From: Mycobacterium sp. 236(2023)
GTDB lineage: Bacteria > Actinomycetota > Actinomycetes > Mycobacteriales > Mycobacteriaceae
Reading direction: 5' to 3'
DNA: 64,000 nucleotides
Assembly: GCF_029623955.1 (NCBI RefSeq)
Contig: NZ_JARSBP010000006.1
Location: 186,001 to 250,000, forward strand
Shown: one piece after another, positions 24,913-33,126 of the stretch
Layout of the letters: each line of letters opens with the position of its first letter
Position numbering within the stretch: position 1 is the stretch's first letter
Notes under the pieces: generated by a model
Told to the model about the DNA's origin: nothing
Database searches by the model: none
Seen by the model: only the letters and a program-made list of their open reading frames with translations
Made by a program: the position numbers and the translations under genes

Positions 24913-25614
24913 CTAGCGCTGCGAGGCCTTCGCAACCATCTCGGTCAGCAGCACCGACGCTTCGTCGGCAATCCTCTCGGCGCACACCGACGCTTCCAGG
25001 ACCACATTCGACACCGCGACCAGCGCGTGCTCACACTCCCACTCGATCGAATCCAGGGCCGTCGACTTCTGGCTGAGAATGCCATCCGTGGTGACCGCAT
25101 CGTTGAGATCCCAGTCGTACCAGTCGTCACCGTCGCTGACCGATACGGCTTGACCGCCGCAGTCCTCCCATTGCGTCGCCGATTCGGCGACGAACTTCTC
25201 CGCCGCGTCTGCTGTCGGCAGCACCACCCCGGATTCCTCGACCCAATGCTCGTAGTCGTCGCCCGACTCACTCGCCAGCCGCGTCAGCACGGCGGTGTAG
25301 CCGGTGTCCGCGTAGACCGGCTCCTCGGCGGTGTAGAGCGCACCGACACATTCGGGGTCCGACACATCCGCGGTGTCGTCGGTCATTTTGTCGACCTCGC
25401 CGGTGACCTCGATCAGCGAACTACCCAGTAGGTCGTTGAGCTCCCGTTCGTCGAGCAGGATCGAGTCGAGGTCCCGCTCACCGAGGATGGTCGTGGTTCC
25501 CGGCGACGCGTCCCCGCCACGCACCGCCGTCGCGTCCACGACGCTGGTGCACGCGGTGGCCCCCACACACAGCAGGGTCGCGGCGATCGCCACCCCGGCA
25601 CGCGCCCCGCGCAT
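24913..25614 (-). CDS. lppR: LppR-like lipoprotein with PknH-type extracellular sensor domain
   Basis: A 233-residue secreted lipoprotein: signal peptide with a hydrophobic core and lipobox GATAC (Cys22), then a domain with paired cysteines and a pattern typical of the PknH C-terminal extracellular sensor family (DSILLDERELNDLLG, WEDCGGQAVSVSDGDDWYDW, ECEHALVAVSNVVLEASVC). In M. tuberculosis lppR (Rv2403c) occupies the same place beside lepA, which supports the name. It likely sits on the outer face of the membrane; its ligand is unknown. The lepA stop lies 12 bp upstream on the same strand, so the two may be co-transcribed. Confidence 0.8.
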   Translation of the reverse strand: MRGARAGVAIAATLLCVGATACTSVVDATAVRGGDASPGTTTILGERDLDSILLDERELNDLLGSSLIEVTGEVDKMTDDTADVSDPECVGALYTAEEPVYADTGYTAVLTRLASESGDDYEHWVEESGVVLPTADAAEKFVAESATQWEDCGGQAVSVSDGDDWYDWDLNDAVTTDGILSQKSTALDSIEWECEHALVAVSNVVLEASVCAERIADEASVLLTEMVAKASQR

Positions 25615-25626
25615 TGTCGCCCGTCC

Positions 25627-27468
25627 CTATTTCTTGGGTTTGTCGGCGACGGACTCGGTGGACAGCGCCGCGACGAACGCCTCCTGCGGGACGTCGACAC
25701 GGCCGATCGTCTTCATCCGCTTCTTGCCTTCCTTCTGCTTCTCCAACAGCTTGCGCTTACGGGTGATGTCACCGCCGTAGCACTTGGAGAGCACGTCCTT
25801 GCGGATGGCCCGGATGTTCTCGCGCGCAATGATTCTCGACCCGATCGCGGCCTGCACCGGCACCTCGAACTGCTGTCGCGGGATGAGCTCCTTGAGCTTG
25901 GTCGTCATCTTGTTGCCGTAGGCCGACGCGCCGTCCTTGTGGACGATGGCCGAGAACGCGTCGACGGCCTCACCCTGCAACAGGATGTCGACCTTGACGA
26001 GGTCGGCTTCCTGCTCGCCGGCCTCCTCGTAGTCGAGGCTGGCGTAGCCGCGGGTGCGCGACTTCAGCGAGTCGAAGAAGTCGAAGATGATCTCGCCCAA
26101 CGGCATTGTGTAGCGGAGCTCGACGCGTTCGGGCGACAGGTAGTCCATCCCACCGAGCTCGCCGCGCCGGGCCTGGCACAACTCCATGATCGTGCCGATG
26201 AATTCGCTCGGCGCGATGACGGTCGTCTTGACGACGGGCTCGAACACCGACCGGACCTTGCCCTCCGGCCAGTCCGACGGGTTCGTCACCGTCATCTCGG
26301 TGTTGTCGTCCTTGACGACGCGGTACACGACGTTCGGCGCGGTCGAGATCAGGTCGAGGTTGAACTCACGTTCCAGTCGCTCGCGGGTGATCTCCATGTG
26401 CAGCAGACCGAGGAACCCGCACCGGAAGCCGAAGCCGAGCGCCACCGACGTCTCGGGCTCGTACGTCAGCGCGGCGTCGTTGAGCTGAAGCTTGTCCAGG
26501 GCCTCCCGCAGCACGGGATAGTCCGAGCCGTCCACCGGATACAGCCCCGAGTAGACCATCGGTTTGGGTTCGCGGTATCCCGTCAGCGCTTCGGTCGCGC
26601 CCTTGCGCGCCGTGGTCACGGTGTCGCCGACCTTCGACTGGCGCACGTCCTTCACGCCGGTGATGAGGTAGCCGACCTCGCCGACCCCGAGTCCGTCGGA
26701 AGGCTTCGGTTCGGGCGAGACGATGCCCACTTCGAGCAGTTCGTGGGTCGCGCCTGTCGACATCATGGCGATGCGTTCGCGCGGGGTGATCTTGCCGTCC
26801 ACGACGCGCACGTACGTGACGACGCCGCGGTAGATGTCGTAGACCGAGTCGAAGATCATCGCGCGCGCCGGCGCGTCGGAGTCGCCCTGCGGCGGCGGGA
26901 TCTCGCGCACGACGTGGTCGAGCAGCTCGGAGACGCCGACGCCCGTCTTGCCCGACACCCTCAGGACATCCTCGGGCTCGCAGCCGATGATGTGGGCGAT
27001 CTCACCGGCGTACCGGTCGGGGTCGGCGGCCGGCAGGTCGATCTTGTTGAGCACCGGGATGATCGTCAGGTCGCGATCCAGCGCCAGGTACAGGTTGGCC
27101 AGCGTCTGCGCCTCGATGCCCTGCGCGGCGTCGACCAGCAGCACGGCACCCTCGCAGGCCTCCAGCGCGCGGGATACCTCATAGGTGAAGTCGACGTGGC
27201 CAGGCGTGTCGATCAGGTGCAAAACGAATTCTTCGCCGTTCACAACCCACGGCAGGCGCACGTTCTGCGCCTTGATCGTGATGCCGCGCTCACGCTCGAT
27301 GTCCATCCGATCGAGGTACTGGGCCCGCATCGAACGCTCGTCGACCACGCCGGTGAGCTGCAGCATCCGGTCGGCCAGCGTGGACTTGCCATGGTCGATG
27401 TGGGCGATGATGCAGAAGTTCCGAATCTGCGCCGGCGCAGTGAACGTCTTGTCGGCGAAGCTGCTAAT
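25627..27468 (-). CDS. lepA: Elongation factor 4 (LepA), apparently starting with ATT
   Basis: LepA is a ribosome-associated translational GTPase. From an ATT at 27468 the product is 613 residues: G1 loop AHIDHGKST (22-30), RGITIKAQ switch region, DTPGHVDF (G3), NKIDLP (G4), then the LepA-specific C-terminus ending CYGGDITRKRKLLEKQKEGKKRMK. The first ATG of the frame (27366) would delete the P-loop. Upstream of it there is no in-frame ATG, GTG or TTG before a stop codon (TGA, 27496-27498). The ATT stands seven bases after a perfect AGGAG. The protein from there (ISSFADKTFTAPAQIRNF) matches mycobacterial LepA as I remember it. Confidence 0.95.
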   Translation of the reverse strand: MSSFADKTFTAPAQIRNFCIIAHIDHGKSTLADRMLQLTGVVDERSMRAQYLDRMDIERERGITIKAQNVRLPWVVNGEEFVLHLIDTPGHVDFTYEVSRALEACEGAVLLVDAAQGIEAQTLANLYLALDRDLTIIPVLNKIDLPAADPDRYAGEIAHIIGCEPEDVLRVSGKTGVGVSELLDHVVREIPPPQGDSDAPARAMIFDSVYDIYRGVVTYVRVVDGKITPRERIAMMSTGATHELLEVGIVSPEPKPSDGLGVGEVGYLITGVKDVRQSKVGDTVTTARKGATEALTGYREPKPMVYSGLYPVDGSDYPVLREALDKLQLNDAALTYEPETSVALGFGFRCGFLGLLHMEITRERLEREFNLDLISTAPNVVYRVVKDDNTEMTVTNPSDWPEGKVRSVFEPVVKTTVIAPSEFIGTIMELCQARRGELGGMDYLSPERVELRYTMPLGEIIFDFFDSLKSRTRGYASLDYEEAGEQEADLVKVDILLQGEAVDAFSAIVHKDGASAYGNKMTTKLKELIPRQQFEVPVQAAIGSRIIARENIRAIRKDVLSKCYGGDITRKRKLLEKQKEGKKRMKTIGRVDVPQEAFVAALSTESVADKPKK

Positions 27469-27480
27469 TGGAAATCTCCT
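27466..27480 (-). promoter_or_regulatory. Shine-Dalgarno and unusual ATT start of lepA
   Basis: Read on the minus strand, AGGAG (27480-27476) is followed by seven bases and then ATT (27468-27466). An in-frame TGA lies upstream and no standard start codon occurs between it and the conserved GTPase P-loop. This decides the lepA start by exclusion. Confidence 0.7.
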
Positions 27481-27568
27481 GGTGAGCGCGGTCTGTCAGC
27501 CTGAGAAGGCTCGTCCAGAGTATCGACCGCAGCACCCCGCGGCCCAATCGAGCCGTGATCGCACCGCC

Positions 27569-27574
27569 TATGCT
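27569..27574 (+). promoter_or_regulatory. Candidate -10 box for a leaderless transcript
   Basis: TATGCT at 27569-27574 matches the mycobacterial sigma-A -10 pattern and ends eight bases before the ATG at 27583. Transcription would therefore start at or within about two bases of the start codon. Confidence 0.45.
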
Positions 27575-27582
27575 TGTCGGGT

Positions 27583-28194
27583 ATGGCCGCATCGGCATCG
27601 CCTTTCAAGGCGTTTCAACGCTTCTTGGTGAAGAGCACCGAGAACCTCGTGTTCAACGAGGCGCCGAAACTGGTCCGCCAATTGCAGAAATCGGACGCCG
27701 TTCAGCGCGGCATCCAACAGGGCATCCGGATCGGCCTCGATGTGCTGGCCGGACCATCGGAGAGCAACGCCCCGGCGCTGCCCGCGGGCCGTCCGGTGTC
27801 CAACAACTTCGTCCCGACGGCGCATCGCGCCCGCAGGGTCTCCTACGCACCCGACCTCGACGGACGCGCCGACCCCGGTGAGATCGTCTGGACGTGGGTG
27901 GTGTTCGAGGACGACCCGACCCGGGGTAAAGACCGCCCGGTCCTCGTCGTCGGCCGCGACAACAGGGTCTTACTCGGCCTGATGCTGTCGAGCCAGGACC
28001 ATCACCGCGACGAACCGAACTGGGTCGGCATCGGCAACGGGTCCTGGGATTACGAGGGCAGGGCCAGCTGGGTGCGGCTGGACCGGGTTCTCGACGTCCC
28101 GGAAGAAGGCATCCGGCGCGAGGGCGCCATTCTGGAACGGCACGTGTTCGACGTCGTCGCCGCCCGGCTGCGCTCCGAATACTCGTGGTCCTGA
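27583..28194 (+). CDS. Rv2405-like protein with a PemK/MazF-type fold
   Basis: A 203-residue cytoplasmic protein whose C-terminal half (GEIVWTWVVFEDDPTRGKDRPVLVVGR, then LLGLMLSSQDH) follows the PemK/MazF ribonuclease-fold pattern (G-[DE]-I-V-W ... K-x-RPVLVV). The N-terminal ~90 residues are helical and not part of that fold. The same gene sits beside lepA in M. tuberculosis (Rv2405). No antitoxin-like gene is adjacent, so a classic toxin-antitoxin pair is unlikely. The ATG at 27583 is preferred over a TTG three codons earlier because of the -10 box placement. Actual activity is unknown. Confidence 0.75.
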   Translation: MAASASPFKAFQRFLVKSTENLVFNEAPKLVRQLQKSDAVQRGIQQGIRIGLDVLAGPSESNAPALPAGRPVSNNFVPTAHRARRVSYAPDLDGRADPGEIVWTWVVFEDDPTRGKDRPVLVVGRDNRVLLGLMLSSQDHHRDEPNWVGIGNGSWDYEGRASWVRLDRVLDVPEEGIRREGAILERHVFDVVAARLRSEYSWS

Positions 28195-28196
28195 TT

Positions 28197-28211
28197 CCCG
28201 CCTCCGGCGGG
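28197..28211. terminator. Short hairpin between convergent genes
   Basis: CCCGCC-tcc-GGCGGG forms a perfect six-pair GC stem with a three-base loop. It lies between the stops of the PemK-like gene (28194) and the GNAT gene (28222). It can work in both directions. Confidence 0.5.
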
Positions 28212-28221
28212 GTGAGCTGAC

Positions 28222-28821
28222 CTAGCCGGGTCGCCGCCACATCTGCCACATCGTCGGACCGCCGTCGGGAACGTGGATCTCGCCGGTCACCTCGAAGCCG
28301 AACCGCATGTAATACGGAACGTTGGATTCCTTGCTCGACTCCAGGTAGGCGGGCGCGCCCTCTTTGTCGCACCTGTCGAGTCGCGACGTCATCAGCGCGT
28401 GCCCGAACCCGCCGCCGCGCACGTCGGGGTCGCTGCCGATGACGGCGAGATACCAGTGCGGCTCCTCGGGATGGTTCTTCTTCATCAGCTCCGAAATCGC
28501 CATTCCGCGCCCGACCTGCAGACCCATCGCGAGCAGGAAGCGCGGCATCATCCGCAGCTCCTCACGCTGCGTCTGCTTCCACCGCCCCGGCGGATCCCAC
28601 AGCGCCGCCGCCCCGATGTCGCCGGCGACCTCGACACCGCCGTTGCCGAGGAAGTGGTGCCGCGTCATCGCGCCGAACACCAGCGGCAGCGCCCGCGCAC
28701 GCTTGGCGTCGTCGGGCACCATGAACGTCATCACGGGATCGTCGAAGAACGCCCGGCCGAGTACCCGCGAAAGCTCTTTCACGTCCGGTTTCTGCGCGAA
28801 CCGGACATCGACATCGGCCAC
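28222..28821 (-). CDS. GNAT-family N-acetyltransferase
   Basis: A 199-residue protein with the GNAT acetyl-CoA-binding signature: a beta-4 strand HWYLAVIGSDPDVRGGGFGHALM containing the pyrophosphate loop (R-G-G-G-F-G-H-A). Downstream is the C-terminal YLESSKESNVPYYMRFGFEVTGE typical of the family. It starts at GTG 28821. The start is 7 bp after the CBS-domain gene stop (28829) on the same strand, so the two may be co-transcribed. The acetyl acceptor cannot be told from sequence. Confidence 0.85.
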   Translation of the reverse strand: MADVDVRFAQKPDVKELSRVLGRAFFDDPVMTFMVPDDAKRARALPLVFGAMTRHHFLGNGGVEVAGDIGAAALWDPPGRWKQTQREELRMMPRFLLAMGLQVGRGMAISELMKKNHPEEPHWYLAVIGSDPDVRGGGFGHALMTSRLDRCDKEGAPAYLESSKESNVPYYMRFGFEVTGEIHVPDGGPTMWQMWRRPG

Positions 28822-28828
28822 CGAGGGA

Positions 28829-29263
28829 TCAGCCCTGCGTGATGTAGGCCTGCAGCTGCTCCTGTTCGTGCTCCAGCTGCTCCATTCGGGTCTTCACGAC
28901 GTCGCCGATGCTGACGATGCCGGCGAGCCTGCCGTCAACGACGACGGGCACGTGCCGCACCCGATTGTTCGTCATCAGCACGCTCAAACTGTCCACCGAA
29001 TCGTCCGGAGAGCACGTCGCCACGAGCGTCGTCATGATCTCCGACACCGGCCGGCGGAGCAGGTCAGCACCCATGTCGTGGAGCTTACGCACCACATCGC
29101 GTTCGGACACGATGCCGAGAAGTCCGTCCGGCGACACCACCACCATTGCGCCGATGTTGTGCACCGTCAGCTCCGTCAGCAGCCCGGCGACCGAGGTCTC
29201 CGGCGTGATCGTGGCGACCGTCGCACCCTTGTTGCGCAGCACGTCGGATATCCGCATCGACAT
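28829..29263 (-). CDS. Tandem CBS-domain protein (Rv2406c-like)
   Basis: A 144-residue protein consisting of two CBS domains, which usually bind adenosine nucleotides. Domain 1 contains AGLLTELTVHNIGAMVVVSPDG and GIVSERDVVRKL; domain 2 contains VSEIMTTLVATCSPDDSVD and MTNNRVRHVPVVVDGRLAGIVSIGDVV. A coiled Gln/Glu-rich tail (EQLEHEQEQLQ) closes it. The ATG at 29263 follows GGGAG; a second ATG two codons later is possible. It matches Rv2406c in place and size. Confidence 0.9.
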   Translation of the reverse strand: MSMRISDVLRNKGATVATITPETSVAGLLTELTVHNIGAMVVVSPDGLLGIVSERDVVRKLHDMGADLLRRPVSEIMTTLVATCSPDDSVDSLSVLMTNNRVRHVPVVVDGRLAGIVSIGDVVKTRMEQLEHEQEQLQAYITQG

Positions 29264-29381
29264 CTCCCTGTGGTGACCTGGCTCACACCAGGCTACTACT
29301 CAGCAGGTTCCCAGCGGAACACATCCGACATTGCCCCGGTTGCACGCAAAGATGACCCCGAACCTGCCCGAAAGGACGGCC

Positions 29382-30389
29382 ATGCCGGTATCAATCACCC
29401 TCGGCGACCAATTGCCAGTCAGCGCAATGGGTTTCGGCGGAATGGCACTCACACCCGTTTACGGCGGGGCGGTCGACGACGACGAATCGCTGGCCACCCT
29501 CCATCACGCCGTAGACGTCGGCGTCACGTTCCTCGACACCGCCAACATCTACGGATCCGGCGATAACGAACGCCTGATCGCGCGCCTGCTGGCCGACCGC
29601 CGCGATGAGGTCACGCTGGCCACCAAGTTCGGCATCCAGAGCAATCCCGCCGAGCGTGCCGCGGGAAGCGTGTCCCTGCGCGGCGACGCCGCCTACGTCC
29701 GTCAGTGCGTCGACGAGAGCTTGCAACGGCTGCACACCGACGTCATCGATCTGTACTACCTGCACCGTCGCGACCCGAACGTCCCCATCGAGGAAACCGT
29801 AGGCGCCATGGCCGAACTCGTGACCGCGGGCAAGGTGCGCCACCTCGGATTGTCCGAGGTCTCCGCCGCAGAACTGCGCGCCGCGAACGCCGTTCATCCG
29901 ATCGCCGCGCTGCAGAGCGAGTGGTCGATCTGGACCCGGGACATCGAAGCGGTCATCGTCCCGGCCGCCGCCGAACTCGGCGTCGGGATCGTCCCGTTCT
30001 CCCCGCTCGGGCGCGGCTTCCTCACCGGCAGCGTGCGATCGGCAGCCGACATGGGCGCCAACGACTTCCGCCGCACCATGCCCCGGTTTGCCGGTGCCGC
30101 GCTGGACGCCAACCAGAGCGTTGTCGACGCGGTGACCGCAGTAGCCCACGAGGCCGGAGCGACTCCGGCACAGGTCGCGCTGGCATGGCTGCGCCACCGC
30201 GCGGACGACCTCGGGGTGGCGTCGGTGCCGATTCCCGGCACGCGGCGTGCGGCGCGGATCGACGAGAACCTCGCGTCACTGTCGGTGACGTTGACACCCG
30301 AACAGGTCGACTTACTGGGAGCGGCCGGCGATGGGGTCACGGGCGCCCGCTACGCGGATATGTCACACATCGGCTCAAGCCGCGAATAG
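29382..30389 (+). CDS. Aldo/keto reductase
   Basis: A 335-residue NADPH-dependent oxidoreductase of the AKR superfamily. The catalytic tetrad is visible: Asp and Tyr in TFLDTANIYGSG, Lys in LATKFG, His in YYLHRRDPN. The NADPH site is seen in VPIPGTRRAARIDENL. The ATG at 29382 is chosen because AAAGGA is five bases upstream; earlier in-frame ATGs at 29331 and 29352 have no such support. It has no M. tuberculosis counterpart at this place, so it is an insertion between the Rv2406c and Rv2407 homologues. The substrate is unknown. Confidence 0.88.
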   Translation: MPVSITLGDQLPVSAMGFGGMALTPVYGGAVDDDESLATLHHAVDVGVTFLDTANIYGSGDNERLIARLLADRRDEVTLATKFGIQSNPAERAAGSVSLRGDAAYVRQCVDESLQRLHTDVIDLYYLHRRDPNVPIEETVGAMAELVTAGKVRHLGLSEVSAAELRAANAVHPIAALQSEWSIWTRDIEAVIVPAAAELGVGIVPFSPLGRGFLTGSVRSAADMGANDFRRTMPRFAGAALDANQSVVDAVTAVAHEAGATPAQVALAWLRHRADDLGVASVPIPGTRRAARIDENLASLSVTLTPEQVDLLGAAGDGVTGARYADMSHIGSSRE

Positions 30390-30447
30390 CGGGCAACCAA
30401 CCCGCGATAACCGCACGCTGCGTCGACGGGGCCGGTATATCTTGCCC

Positions 30448-31299
30448 ATGATCGAAGTGACGTTGCTCGGCACCGGAAGCCCGATGGTGGACCCCAACCG
30501 GGCGGGACCCTCCACGCTGGTCCGGGCCGGCAGCGCGTTGTTCCTCGTCGATTGCGGGCGTGGTGTGTTGATGCGCGCCGCCGCGGTCGGTGTCGGCGCA
30601 GCCAACATTGCGGCGCTGCTGCTGACGCACCTGCACAGCGACCACATCACCGACCTCAGCGACGTCATCACCACGCGGTGGGTCTCCACGTTCACGCGTA
30701 CGCCGCTGCCTGTTTACGGGCCGCCCGGCACCGCGGCGGTCGTCGCGGCCACCCTGGAGGCCCTCGCGCCCGACATCAGCTATCGCGTCGGGCATCACGC
30801 CGACATCACCGAACCTCCCGTCGTGGAGGTTCACGAGTTCACCGACGGCCCGATCTGGGATGCCGATGACGTCCAGATCCGCGTGGCCCCCACCGATCAC
30901 CGGCCGGTCGAACCGACCATTGCGTTCCGCATCGAATACGGCGACGCGTCGGTCGTGGTGGCAGGCGATTCGGTGCCCTGTGACAGCTTGACCGAGCTTG
31001 CCACCGGAGCAGGAGCATTGGTACACACGGTGATTCGCGAGGACTTGGTGGCACTGTCACCGCAGCAGCGGCTGCGCGACATCCTGGATTACCACTCGTC
31101 GGTGGAGCAGGCCGCCGAAACCGCGCAGCAGGCGGGCGTCGGCACGCTGATCCTCACCCACTATGTGCCTCCGCTGCAGCCAGGGCAGGAAGACGCCTGG
31201 CGCGAACTGGCCGCGTCGAAGTTCGACTGCCAGATCGAACTCGGCGACGATCTGCACCGCGTCGAGGTCCACCCGGGCGTGTGCGCTCGGAAAAGTTAA
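30448..31299 (+). CDS. Metallo-beta-lactamase fold hydrolase, Rv2407/RNase Z type
   Basis: A 283-residue MBL-fold protein opening MIEVTLLGTGSPMVDPNRAGPS, the classic ElaC/arylsulfatase-like start, with the zinc motif LLTHLHSDHITDL and later histidines in APTDHRP and ILTHYVPP. In M. tuberculosis the homologue (Rv2407) is named ribonuclease Z; in the sulfur context an arylsulfatase-type hydrolase is an alternative. The ATG at 30448 comes seven bases after TATATC, so the transcript may be leaderless. The stop overlaps that of the convergent transglutaminase gene by four bases. Confidence 0.82.
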   Translation: MIEVTLLGTGSPMVDPNRAGPSTLVRAGSALFLVDCGRGVLMRAAAVGVGAANIAALLLTHLHSDHITDLSDVITTRWVSTFTRTPLPVYGPPGTAAVVAATLEALAPDISYRVGHHADITEPPVVEVHEFTDGPIWDADDVQIRVAPTDHRPVEPTIAFRIEYGDASVVVAGDSVPCDSLTELATGAGALVHTVIREDLVALSPQQRLRDILDYHSSVEQAAETAQQAGVGTLILTHYVPPLQPGQEDAWRELAASKFDCQIELGDDLHRVEVHPGVCARKS

Positions 31300-32135
31300 G
31301 CCAGCCGGGTGATGTCGACGATGACGTCGAGATCCGTCGAGCCCTCACCCGAGTAGATGCCCTTGAGCGGGGAGACGTCCGCGTAGTCGCGGCCCACGCC
31401 GACGCTGACATACTGCTCGTTGATCTCGGCGTCGTTGGTCGGGTCGTAGTACCACCACTCCCCCGTCCACGCCTGAATCCACGCGTGGCTCTGCCCGATG
31501 ACCGTGTCACCGACCTTCGCGTTCTTCTTCGGGTGCAGATACCCCGAGACGTAGCGCGACGGAATGCCCATGCTGCGCAACAGGATCAACGTCAAGTGTG
31601 CGAAGTCCTGACATACGCCTTTGCCTTCTCGCAGCGCATCGACGCCTGATGTGTGCACACCGGTGGTGCCGGGCACGTACTGCAGTTCGCCCTGCACCCA
31701 GCGCGCCGCCTCGATCACCGCCTCCTGAGGCTCGTGGTATTTCGCGATGCGCCTACCGACCCGTTCGATGCGCTTGCTCGCGGGCACGTAGTGGCTGGGG
31801 GCGAGTACCTCGTCGTACTTGTCGATCACGGCTTCGGTGGTCAGATCGGCCCAGCTCACCTTGTCCTTGGGTGCGTCGGGCCGTTCGGTCTCGACCACCG
31901 ACGACGCGGTGACCTCGAGCTCCGTGTGCGGAGCGTGCAGGTCGAACGCCGTCACCGCGGTGCCCCAATAGTCGACGTACCGATAGGACCTCGTTGCGGG
32001 CACCGTCTCGACGCGGTTGAGGATCACGTTCTGCCGGGAGTCCGACCGCGGGGTCAGGCGCGCCTCGTTGTACGACGCGGTGACCGGCGACTTGTAGGCG
32101 TATCCCGTCGAATGCACCACTCGCATCCGCCACAT
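31296..32135 (-). CDS. Transglutaminase-like protein (Rv2409c-like)
   Basis: A 279-residue protein with an N-terminal beta-rich domain (TGYAYKSPVTASYNEARLTPR) and a transglutaminase/protease-like core. The catalytic triad is visible as Cys in GKGVCQDFAHL, His in GQSHAWIQAW and Asp in YDPTND. It is the last of three co-directional genes with the alpha-E protein (2 bp upstream) and the ATP-grasp protein. This trio recurs in many bacteria and is predicted to make or cut amide-linked peptides; none of this is shown for this organism. Confidence 0.87.
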   Translation of the reverse strand: MWRMRVVHSTGYAYKSPVTASYNEARLTPRSDSRQNVILNRVETVPATRSYRYVDYWGTAVTAFDLHAPHTELEVTASSVVETERPDAPKDKVSWADLTTEAVIDKYDEVLAPSHYVPASKRIERVGRRIAKYHEPQEAVIEAARWVQGELQYVPGTTGVHTSGVDALREGKGVCQDFAHLTLILLRSMGIPSRYVSGYLHPKKNAKVGDTVIGQSHAWIQAWTGEWWYYDPTNDAEINEQYVSVGVGRDYADVSPLKGIYSGEGSTDLDVIVDITRLA

Positions 32136-32137
32136 AT

Positions 32138-33112
32138 CTAGATCTCTCCCTCTTCGATGACCAGTGCGTCACGTCCCGCATCTGTCCACGCGACCCACGG
32201 CGCAGAGTGGAAGTACTGCAGCGACAACGCCTCTCCGACGTCGAAGCACGTCTGCTGCAGACCCGCCAGCCGGCTCTCCAACGAGTCCAGGAGCACCCCG
32301 GGCTGGAGGAACTCGAGCTCGCTACGTGCCCGTCCCAGCAAGCGCCGCGCCTCCGCCGTAGAACCGAGTCGGTCGTGCGGACGATTCATCAACTCGTCGA
32401 GGCTGTGCTCGGCCAGCCGCAACGAGTAGAAGATGGACCGGGGGAAAAGCCGGTCCAGCAACATGAACTCGACAACCCGGCCGGCGTCGAGCACTCCGCG
32501 ATAGGTCCGCAGGTACGTGTCGTGCGCGCCGGCCGACCGCAGCAGCGTGACCCACGCCGGCGAAGACGCGCTGTCCCCGACCCGCGACAGCAGCAGTCGC
32601 ACCGTCATGTCGACCCGTTCCAGCGCCCGGCCCAGCACCATGAACCGGTAGCCGTCGTCGCGGCTGAGCGTGGAGTCGGCCAGCCCGGCGAACATCGCCG
32701 CCCTGCCCTCGACGTAGGACAGGAACTCGTGCGGACCCAGCCGCTTGGCGGCGCGTTCCCGCTCCGCCAGGGCGTTGTAGGTGGTGTTCAGACACTCCCA
32801 GATCTCGGTCGACGTGACTTCTCGTGCACCACGCGCATTTTCGCGTGCCGCCGAGATCGCCTCGACGATCGAGCAGGCGCCGTACGTCTCGCGGCTGAAC
32901 GCCACGATGTCGGTCAGCGACCACACGTCGAGACGCTCGTCGGGAGACTCGATCCCGAGGACCTTCAGCAGCGTGCGCGAAGCCAGGTCGGGATCGACGC
33001 TGGAGTCTTCGAGCAGCTGGTGCACGGTGACGTCCAGAATCCTGGCTGTGTCATCGGCGCGCTCCACATAGCGGCCGATCCAATACAACGATTCAGCGTT
33101 GCGTGCCAACAT
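32138..33112 (-). CDS. Alpha-E domain protein (Rv2410c-like)
   Basis: A 324-residue all-helical protein beginning MLARNAESLYWIGRYVERADDTARIL, the diagnostic opening of the alpha-E family. It has further helices with ERVDMTVRLLLSR and RSIFYSLRLAEHSLDEL. The domain is always found with circularly permuted ATP-grasp and transglutaminase genes, as here: 14 bp after the former and 2 bp before the latter. Its role is probably accessory to a peptide-ligase complex; its biochemistry is not established. Confidence 0.88.
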   Translation of the reverse strand: MLARNAESLYWIGRYVERADDTARILDVTVHQLLEDSSVDPDLASRTLLKVLGIESPDERLDVWSLTDIVAFSRETYGACSIVEAISAARENARGAREVTSTEIWECLNTTYNALAERERAAKRLGPHEFLSYVEGRAAMFAGLADSTLSRDDGYRFMVLGRALERVDMTVRLLLSRVGDSASSPAWVTLLRSAGAHDTYLRTYRGVLDAGRVVEFMLLDRLFPRSIFYSLRLAEHSLDELMNRPHDRLGSTAEARRLLGRARSELEFLQPGVLLDSLESRLAGLQQTCFDVGEALSLQYFHSAPWVAWTDAGRDALVIEEGEI

Positions 33113-33126
33113 GGTTCAGCGCCCCC

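Noticed and set aside
25627..27366. lepA starting at the first ATG (27366)
   Set aside because: This start would remove the GTPase P-loop AHIDHGKST, which is encoded in frame just upstream.
28364..29566. A 400-codon plus-strand frame opposite the GNAT and CBS genes
   Set aside because: It is a mirror frame that overlaps three well-supported genes and contains no domain.
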